From: Peromyscus leucopus
Lineage: Eukaryota > Chordata > Mammalia > Rodentia > Cricetidae
Assembly: GCF_004664715.2 (NCBI RefSeq)
Contig: NC_051072.1
Location: forward strand, 34,133,642-34,197,641
Reading direction: 5' to 3'
DNA: 64,000 bases
Part shown: in pieces, positions 56,456 through 64,000 of the stretch
Position numbering within the stretch: the first letter of the stretch is position 1
How the letters are laid out: each line of letters opens with the position of its first letter
Notes under the pieces: model-generated
What the model was told of the DNA's origin: nothing
The model's input: the letters and a program-made list of their open reading frames with translations, nothing else
Databases searched by the model: none
Made by a program: the position numbers and the translations under genes

Positions 56456-56805
56456 TTTGGGTTTAAAGCTAACATTTGGCTTCATGGTTCTAGTTTGCTC
56501 CTTCTCATCTCTTTGTAGCCTTGTCTCTGATACCTTTGTGTTGAGTATTAACTACCACCAGCTGGCTTATCTATTATATATTCAACTTGATCATGGTGTG
56601 TGTCATGGCTGCTCCATGGTTTCTACTCTATATTAAAACTGTGACATCTATCTTCCCATATTCTAATTCATGTAAAACATAAGAAGAGAATGCTTTCATT
56701 TCACCCTTCAATTCACTGTGTAAATTTCATGCTCTAATTTTCTACACATTAAAAGAATAAATTTTGTTCTTTTATCTTAAAATATCATTTGTAAAGAAAT
56801 TTAGG

Positions 56806-56808
<3 letters not shown>

Positions 56809-56843
<35 letters not shown>
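56809..56843. repeat. (AT)n microsatellite
   Basis: About 17 uninterrupted AT units, then ACAC and ATAC words. Confidence 0.95.
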
Positions 56844-56848
<5 letters not shown>

Positions 56849-57904
56849 AATACATACATACTTGATTTTCCTTTATATTTAGAATTTGTGACCTTTTTTT
56901 CTTTCATATAGATCCAAATTTTCATCTACTGCTATTTGCCCTTGTTCTGAAAACCTTTCTTTCTCTTAATAAAAACATAATAGCGATGGGTTCTTTTCTT
57001 TGCCTCAAAAATTATATGCATTATTTTAATTTTAAAGTATGCTTTCACTAGGTTGGAATTCTAAATTTCATAAAGATTTATTTATTGTCCCTACCTCTTC
57101 AGAATATTATTCCATTTCCCCATCTACACTTCAGAGACACTGCCCTTGCTTTTGGATGATTTCTGATGAAAACTTTATACTCATTCTAGCCCTCTCAATA
57201 AGGTATCATTGACCACTAGGTGATCTTCAGACTTGACAGCTTTCATCAGTGTGGGTGTGATACACATCACAGTGATTCACTTTTAGGTTTATTTTGTTTA
57301 AATGTCATTGAGGGCCTTGGACTTACAGGTGTATGGCTTTCATCAAGCTTTCTTTTTTCAATTATTAACCTAGTTAATTGGCATTCTTGGTTTTTTTTTT
57401 CCCTCTGAGACCCCAAGTGTACACAGGTTAGACTACAAGTGTCCACTCTCAGAAACATGATGAAAATCTCCATTATTTTCAGCCATTTTACTGAGTACTT
57501 AGGTCAGGTATTATCCATTGATGACTCAAAATTATTTCTATATCTTTACGCACTATGGCCAGAGGTAAACATGCATGAATTATTAGTCCAATATTAACTT
57601 TGTGATTTCTTAAAGTTCCATTTGGTATTTATTATCTCTTCCATGTTTCTCCTCACGATCTTCCAGTCTTTTAAGTCTATCATCTTCAATAGTTCTAACA
57701 TCTAAAATTTCTAGGTAACTTTTCTAGACTTGATTTTTTTTAACTCCTGGCTGTTAATCACATGTACATTCTTCTTTACAAAAATTACAAGTTTACAAAA
57801 TTTCTTTGCAAAAATTACAAGTAATTTTGGTTTGGGTACTAGGTGTTATGATTTTGTATCATGAATGACTGAATTCTGTTATTTTCCTTTAAAGACTGTC
57901 AAAG

Positions 57905-58260
57905 TTTGGGACAGTGAACAGGGCTTAGTATGTAAAACACTTGCCAAACCCAAGGACTGAGTTCAGATAGCCAGAACCCATGTAAAAAGCCAGACACAGT
58001 TGCAAACATCTATGATCCCAGGCCTTTTACTGCAGGATGCAAAGTAGAGAGAGAAGAATCCCTGGAAGTTCATGGGCCAGCTACAATGGCATATAGGTGA
58101 AGAACAAGGGAATTTGGGGAATTTGGCTCAAACAAGGCAGAATACTAGAGGTTGTCTTCTGACTGTCACATTTTTCTGTAGCATGCACATGCTAGTAACC
58201 AAACACAAAAACATGTGAACATATGCATATACATATCACTCACACACACAAAGAACCCAA
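57905..58260 (+). mobile_element. B3-type SINE, old
   Basis: 'gaacagggcttagtatgtaa' and 'acttgccaaacccaaggact' form the tRNA-like head. The body has 'gatcccaggccttttactgc' and 'gttcatgggccagctac', and a CA/ACAT-rich tail runs near 58180-58250. Divergence is high. Confidence 0.6.
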
Positions 58261-58574
58261 AATTAAACAAAAATAGCCAATTCAATTATTTGCAGATAAA
58301 CTAGATTCCTTCAAGGCTTGATTTTTTTATGTGTGCTAAAATACAATGAACGTGTTTTTCTGCCCTCTGAGAGTCATGCACTGTCTACCCTTATCATTCA
58401 TCAGTAGTTCTGTGCTCAGGCCCATGCAATTTTGTCATATGCATGAATGCCTCAACCTTCAGCAGTGAGATCATTACAGAAATGCCTCTGCAAGCCTGGA
58501 GTTTTTCTCCTCTGGTCCTCTGTGCTACAAATTCCTACTGCTTAAAGGGCCATAAACTTTTTGGCCGGTGGGGG
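58261..58574. other. Unrecognised sequence
   Basis: Nothing recognised. Confidence 0.4.
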
Positions 58575-58805
58575 GGAATGCTGGGGATTAAACCCAAGGC
58601 CTTGTGCATGATAGGCATGTACTCTACCACACCTAGATCCTCAGCCTTCTTTTAATTCTTCCTTTGGAGACATGGTCTCTGTAAGTTGCCTGAGGTGCTT
58701 TTGAACTCATTCTGTAGCCCAGATAGATTTTGAATATATGATCCTTCCTGCTCTTGTCTTCCTGAGTAGCTGGGATCACAAAACTATGTCATCAGGTTCT
58801 TGGCC
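58575..58805 (-). mobile_element. ID-like plus B1-like composite SINE
   Basis: The plus strand first shows a reverse-complemented ID head ('tgctggggattaaacccaag', 'gtactctaccacacctagat'), then a reverse-complemented B1-like part ('gagacatggtctctgtaagt', 'cctgagtagctgggatcaca'). Read on the minus strand this is B1 then ID, the B1-dID order. Two separate insertions side by side are the alternative. Confidence 0.6.
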
Positions 58806-59139
58806 TGCTGTAAACTCCTATCTGGTTTCTCAGTTCAGGCAATGGTATATATTTTGGGGGCTCTTCTCCCTGAAAAATCATCCACAAAGTCCCACCAGAC
58901 AAACACCACAAAATCCCCCCACCAAGTAATTCCTTGAGTTTTGCACAATAAGCATCTCCCTTTCCTCATTTAGTTCCACTCTTGATAACTACAATTTGGA
59001 AACAAAATAAATATATACAAATATTTGTAGAATGTAAGAAATCAGAGGCTTGTATTCATTATATAGTTTCCTAAAAATTTAAAAGAAAAATGAAACAATG
59101 TAAAAGACTGCAATAACTATTATTCAATGTGGTCAAATA
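58806..59139. other. Unrecognised sequence
   Basis: Nothing recognised. Confidence 0.4.
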
Positions 59140-59672
59140 TGTTGTTATGGGGAGCTCACCAGAGGTGACCACTCAGACACAGTGTGTAGCCAATTGAAAG
59201 TCTTTATTCCCACTGCCTGGGACACCACCTAAATATTTAAGGACCTAGGTGTGGCCTCGAGTGTCCAGAACATGTGGACACATGTTTTTAAGGGCAGAGA
59301 TTCATCCAGGCATCTCACTCAGCAACTACAGGTAGGGAGGTTGGGAATTCACCTAGTAAGCAGATTGAAGCAAGAAGTTTTAACAGAAGCCAAGATGAGC
59401 AGTTAGCCAGTCGGGGGTGGGGGCCTCCACAAAAACAAGCAGTTGAGATAAGTAAGTGGTTCCTGGAGGAAGTTCCGCACAAACAAGCAGTTTTAACAAA
59501 ATCTAAGGTAGGGTAGCTGGGACATCCTAGCCTTTGGTTCCTAGAATAGAGTTGGGTAGTTTTCCATGAGATTCTTCACCAAGGAGTCTAGATTCTAATT
59601 AAGCCTGAAATGGTCTCAACAAGAATTCAAGATGGAGGAACATCTGTACTGTCTTGTCCCATCACAATATAA
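59140..59672 (-). mobile_element. ERV LTR, antisense
   Basis: The plus-strand left edge TGTTGTTATGGGG is the reverse complement of an LTR end ...CAACA, and TTTATT at 59202-59207 gives an antisense AATAAA about 70 bp from that end. The right edge TGTCCCATCA gives a TG start on the minus strand. Flanks CAAATA and CAATAT are only a weak target duplication. The family is not identified. Confidence 0.6.
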
Positions 59673-61477
59673 CATTTTGATAATGTACACCAGTATCCAT
59701 CCCTCTCAAGAACTGTCATAGCCATTTGAAATCTTATTAGTTATTTATGGAAGTGCCTAATTTCCAACATTCTCACATACCATTTTCTCAATCTTTTAAA
59801 TCTTTGTTCATTTGGCAGGAGGAATCAGTCTATTGTTTTAAGTGATACCTCTTCAGTTACTATATGAAGAGCTTTTTCGAATATTTGTAAGCTAAGTCCA
59901 TTGATTAGAGTTGCCTTTGTGTGTCATTGCCTCTTTCATAGATCAGTGCCCTGCAGTAACAAAGGTCAACGTTTTAGGACAAGATGGCTCAGAGGGAAAG
60001 CGAGTGAGCAGATCTGTGGCTGTGGGCACAAAGTGCTGTCTATCAGAAATCTTGACAGCTTTAAGCATTCACTCATCTAATTGTGTGCTCTACTTTCCTT
60101 GATCCAACATCCTTTGTACTTGTTCTAATCTATACGCTTTCAAACTAGCTGTCATATATTCCTTAGTTCATTAGCATAAAAATGCTTTTCCTTTATCAGA
60201 CCAGCAGCGTCCAGCCTGGCTGTGCAGGTATTTGGCACGTGTTACAAGACACCAGTTGCCCAACAGGGAATTTGATCTAGGCCCAACTCTTGCAAGTACC
60301 TGGCTCATTTCAGGCCTTTGCATAGCCTTAAAACAAGAAGAAATCTCCAATTGTTAATGGAAATGCTGGACCAACTCTGTAAAACTTTAGGTTTCTGGGG
60401 ACTTGGTTCTAAAGTGCATGTACTTGGATTTTACCCTCCCAAATCCCAGGGTCACCTGCCTTCTCCATTCGTTCCCTGAGCTTGATACAAAACATCTGCT
60501 GAAAGGAATTCAACCTTCTGTCAAACCTTTCTACTTCAATGATTAACTCAGCCTGCTCTTTGATTCTGTCCTCTGGCTCTAGGACATTTAAAGGTTACCT
60601 GGAATGCTCACAGAGGACAATCTAGCTTTTATCTTTCCTCTTGACTTAGTGAATAATATCTCTGCACATGCCACCATCTCTTTAACAGTTAAACAGTACT
60701 CCAAAAAGCCAACCAATTCCATAGTTCTTATCCTTACCATTTCCTTCATACTCTTGAAATGCCTAAAGTGTTCCATTACCTGGTGTGTCCCCTTCCACCT
60801 ATATGCTCTGCTGGTTCATTTCTGGTTAAAAAAAAAATTCTAACAATTGTACTTCCTTTGCATGCCAAGGATTACCATCATTCCACTGACTATTAGTAAT
60901 TGTGTCCTCAGAGCCAAAGTATCTGTGAGTAATTCATCCACGAGATTCCATTCCAGAAGCCACTTCCCAGGATTAGTCCTGTTCTACTAGCTCGCATTCA
61001 TTTTCTGGAAGCAGAGCTGGAGGTGTTGCATGAAAGTCGGTGGGAACTGTTAGGAGACTTCTCTTGTAAGATACAACTGAAAGGACATGAGGAAGAGTCA
61101 TAGGGAAGTAGGCAGATGAGCTGACATTCAATCTGGTTTCAACAGAGACCTCAGATGATCTTAAGAGTGTCAGGATGTCTGTCCAGGGCAGTCTTAACCT
61201 GAAATAAGGACTTGGAGCTTTTGGATGCCAGACCTTGACTCTGAGCTACCCATGATAGAATAACCTTGGGAGAAGCAATTTCCTCTGCTCAAGGACAATT
61301 TCCAGGCACAGCGCAGTTGTGAGCCTTTAAAAGCTGGGGTGCTGAGCAGATGAGGAATGGCCTCAATGAAGAAATCTAATTGGAGAATCATTGGGTGCCA
61401 TGGTTTTTTTCCCTAGAACTCACTATCTACTCTTCACTTGGGTCAGAGTCCATACAGTTTTGTTTCAAAGTTTGTTG
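59673..61477. other. Unrecognised sequence, no gene seen
   Basis: No repeat body recognised in 1.8 kb. Opposite-strand frames around 60588-60843 overlap and have no identifiable domain. Confidence 0.4.
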
Positions 61478-61481
61478 TTTT

Positions 61482-62033
61482 TGAAAGGACCAAGCAGATG
61501 CCGTAACAGGCTGCTCAGTCATCTCTCAGAGATCGTGCCTCAATTTCAGTTCTCTGAGACTGAGCAAGCAGTTTCTGGAAGGGCTATGACATATTCCTTG
61601 CAGTAGCTCCATTTCTGAACATACTCTGACTACTCAAGGTTCAGCCAGTTGTTTACTGTCTGGGACCCCTCACCAACTTAGAGCTACGTGCATGGGTCAA
61701 TGTGAACATGCAAGGCCAGCCAGCCCCCATGGCCGCTCAAGAACAAAGCCTGGGACTTGTCCAGGCCTACCCCCAAAATGATAACTATAACCTCCAACCA
61801 GTAAATTCAAAGGTTACACACCCTCACCCAATTATATGACGCCAAGGCTTGTACCACCCTGTTCGCAGTTTTTTCCTTTAAAAACCCCTCACCCTGAGAG
61901 CTCAGGGCCGTCCTCCTTCACCTGGCTAACCAGGACAGGGACCAAGCCCAAGTCTGTAATCCCTGTGTGTTTTGCATCGGATATCAGCTCTGTGGTGGTC
62001 TTGCCTGGGGGGTCTCTCAATGCAGCCACAACA
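61482..62033 (+). mobile_element. Solo LTR, gamma-type (class I) ERV
   Basis: The region 61860-62033 reads as the promoter and R-U5 end of a gammaretrovirus-like LTR: 'tttaaaaacccctcaccctg', 'ctcagggccgtcctc', 'tgtgttttgcatcgg' and a closing 'ccacaaca'. A TGAAAGGACC start at 61482 and TTTT at 61478-61481 and 62034-62037 would give a 552-bp LTR with a 4-bp duplication, but TTTT is weak evidence. The polyadenylation signal appears mutated near 61958. Confidence 0.7.
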
Positions 62034-62104
62034 TTTTCAAGAGAGCAGGCTAAGATGTGGACCAAAGTGATAGATTGTCCCAGTTATTATGCTACTGCCT
62101 TTCT

Positions 62105-62292
62105 TTTTTTCTTTCTTTCTTTTGTTTTTGTTTGTTTGTTTGTTTGTTTTTTGAGACAGGGTTTCTCTGTGTAGCTTTGGAGCCTTTCCTGAAACTTGCT
62201 TTGGAGACCAGGCTGGCCTCGAACTCACAGAGATCCGCCTGCCTCTGCCTCCCGAGTGCTGGGATTAAAGGCGTGCGCCACCACCGCCCGGC
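62105..62292 (-). mobile_element. Young B1 SINE with perfect 14-bp target duplication
   Basis: Near-consensus cricetid-type B1 on the minus strand ('tttctctgtgtagctttgga', 'ctggcctcgaactcacagag', 'gggattaaaggcgtgcgcca') with CpGs still present (CGAACT, CCGCCCGG). The tail at 62105-62150 is TTTC- and TTTG-rich. GCTACTGCCTTTCT occurs at 62091-62104 and 62293-62306 without mismatch. Confidence 0.97.
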
Positions 62293-62306
62293 GCTACTGC
62301 CTTTCT

Positions 62307-64000
62307 AAATGGTGCTTTTTACACTGTGCTCTTACCACAACGACACTACGGCTCTGCAAGCTCATTTCCCCAGACTCCTTTGTCCGCGTCTTGTGGTACC
62401 TTCCTCAGTCTCTTGGATCCTTCAACACTATGGCAGCATCCTGGTCAGACTCTCTCCTCGGGGGTCTGAACTCTACAGATGCCCTGTCAGCGAGCTTCAT
62501 CAATATCCCCAACTTGTCTTCTACTTTCTCCAGCTTTAAGAGAGAGGAAATAGTTCTTGCTGTCACTCTCGCTGGGTTAGCTCCAGGTTCCCCTTCTGTT
62601 TGGGAATTTTGTTTTTTTTGTTTTTCCAGTTTTCTGTAATCGATTTCCTGCACTCAACATCCCCCGACAAACACCTACTGCGGCTTCTGTTTGCTTCTCG
62701 GGTTCTGTCGGAAACAGTCATTTGGTAAAAGGAAAGAAGGTAGTAAGGGATGTGTCCTGTGTTTGGGAAGGATGGGGACAACATGGAGCAAGGACTGATC
62801 GGCGATGTGAAGATCCAGCTTGCTGCACCGTGTTCTACACACTTCAAGTAGCATCATTCCTGTGAGGGTGTCACTTATGGCCATCAAGTTGTAGGAGGGG
62901 TGAAGGCAAACATTGGAGTTGATTAAAGATTTGTAGAGAAGGTGGGTGTTAAAAGGGACATGGCCAAGGTTATCAAGGACACTGGGAAAGAATTTTAAGT
63001 CAATTCTCCCTGAACAGAGTTTAGAGCACATTAAAAGTTTTATTCCCAGAGAAATGTAACTGCTTCAGCATATAAATAGAACTAGATAAGAAAGTTGTTT
63101 TATATTAGGGCTTAGGAGGGATAAGACCACCCTACCCTTTCGAATTTGTCTCAGGTTTCAATGATGTAATGGTAAGTATTATCGTATGTCAACTATTTCA
63201 TCAAATCTCTGCTAAGCAAAACTAGTCCGTGGCTTTTGAATCATCATTTGGAATCTGTTTAGGTTACATTAACTAATAAAGAAATAAATAGCTGAACTCT
63301 GCTTTGCCTTTTTTAAATCTCATTCGGTTTGCCAAATCCTCCAGGCCTAGGGAGGGTCAGTTCAGCACAAATTGCTGCAGATTTCCAGAGCAAGTGTTGA
63401 TTCTGTAATCTGTTGTGTAACAAGACTCTGGAGAGCCACCTTGTCAGAGCAAAGACTGCTCCCTGAGAGAGAAACAAAATATGTTGAAGACAAGTCATAT
63501 TCTGAGGGTAGGCGGTTAGAGAATTTTTCAAAATGTTCCTGGTCCAAAGGTGGTAGGTTTGTTTAGCCGCTATCGCCTACACCTGACATCCTGTGAGACC
63601 ATCAAGTTACTCACAGATGTAGGAAGTAATCTCTTCAAGACATAACTCCTGCTCTAACACAAACACTGGTCCCTCTGAGAGGTCTCCCTCTACCCCAGCC
63701 ACCCCAGGCTCTTCCTTTTACATCCTTTGTGACTCCCAAACACAGATGGCACTAGAGGTGTTTCTAAAGGTTGTTCAGTCATGCAAAGCAAGCTTCAGTG
63801 TGGAGGCAGTGTTGTTGTTGTTGTTTACCTCAGAGAGCCTCTTTGTTGGCATTAACACAGTATTTTAATCATGTAGACACAGTTCTACTTGGCTGTGGCA
63901 ATTCTGGTTAGAATGAAGCAAACTATATTCAAATAAAACCAAAAGGAAAACATTCCATTTGGGCTTGGGCTTTCTCCTAAATATCTCTCCCCACCCCCAA
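62307..64000. other. Unrecognised sequence to the window end
   Basis: No repeat body recognised. A plus frame continuing from the B1 to 62639 and minus frames at 62405-62653, 62563-62847 and 62675-63031 (82, 94 and 118 codons) overlap each other. The region 62390-63060 is somewhat GC-richer than its surroundings, but I cannot assign it. A short (GTT)n run lies at 63811-63825. Confidence 0.4.

Larger units (their letters stand above)
53340..57900 (-). mobile_element. Old L1, antisense, with nested insertions
   Basis: L1-derived sequence is read at 53380-53847, 55079-55596, 55827-56320 and on to about 57780: 'atattctggaaacaagccct' near 55437, the endonuclease-side 'aatttaac', 'gattgggcttt' area near 56080-56200, and an ORF1-side pyrimidine-rich part beyond 57000. 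Substitutions are heavy and no frame survives. It hosts a rodent repeat, a B3 and a B1, making it the oldest layer here. Confidence 0.7.

Noticed and set aside
62196..62639. 147-codon plus-strand frame
   Set aside because: Its first part is the B1 SINE read backwards and the rest has no recognisable feature.
1..64000. CRISPR array, operon or bacterial defence system
   Set aside because: The repeats are eukaryotic SINEs, L1s, LTRs and microsatellites. No regularly spaced unique spacers and no prokaryotic gene layout are present.

Overview
This window looks like gene-poor nuclear DNA from a muroid rodent, most likely a cricetid (hamster, vole or deer-mouse group). The organism call is inference. 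It rests on the mix of B1, B2, B3, B4-like and ID-like SINEs, rodent L1 3' ends, and several related class II ERV LTRs of about 350-470 bp that I associate with cricetid genomes. I found no intact protein-coding gene, no functional RNA gene and no CRISPR array. Base composition is AT-rich with no CpG-island-like stretch. The many short open frames fall in repeats, microsatellites or unrecognised sequence. The longest non-repeat frame (182 codons, 36892-37440, minus) sits in what may be a retroposed pseudogene.

Layout. 1-9 kb: mostly unrecognised sequence with a MIR, a decayed ERV-L pol remnant (about 3.45-4.52 kb, plus), a B1 with a perfect target duplication, and GGAGA and TG tracts. 9.4-10.3 kb: an old L1 in minus orientation. 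10.6-16.6 kb: scattered B1, B3 and B2-like SINEs. 16.9-20.8 kb: a minus-strand rodent L1 (3'UTR, ORF2, ORF1, 5' region) split by a 1.1 kb inverted LTR element. 21-30 kb: mostly unrecognised sequence with a few B1s, a long GA tract and an antisense solo LTR. 30.5-36.4 kb: three L1 3' ends, one a young insertion with a 16-bp perfect target duplication and readable ORF2 C-terminal frames, plus a solo LTR with a perfect 6-bp duplication. 36.7-37.6 kb: possible processed pseudogene. About 39.6-41.9 kb: a second ERV-L-like pol remnant, minus. 46.0-50.4 kb: an L1 3'UTR invaded by a 3.5 kb inverted ERV composite, which itself carries a later L1. 53.3-57.9 kb: an old L1 containing a repeat, containing an LTR, containing another LTR. 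58-62.3 kb: B3, B1/ID composite, two further LTRs and a very young B1.

The most interesting signal is a shared architecture at 17581-18672 and 46174-49639. In each, two ERV pieces are joined 5' to 5', so their LTRs point outward and both outer ends are U5 (3' LTR) ends. Each composite is flanked by a 6-bp target duplication (CTACTG/CTGCTG and CTCATT/CTCATT), and the L1 host reads through cleanly once the insert is removed. That points to single integration events using two U5 ends of a fused, head-to-head cDNA, not to later inversion. Two cases with different LTR subfamilies in 64 kb suggest a recurring process or an amplifying inverted-LTR family.
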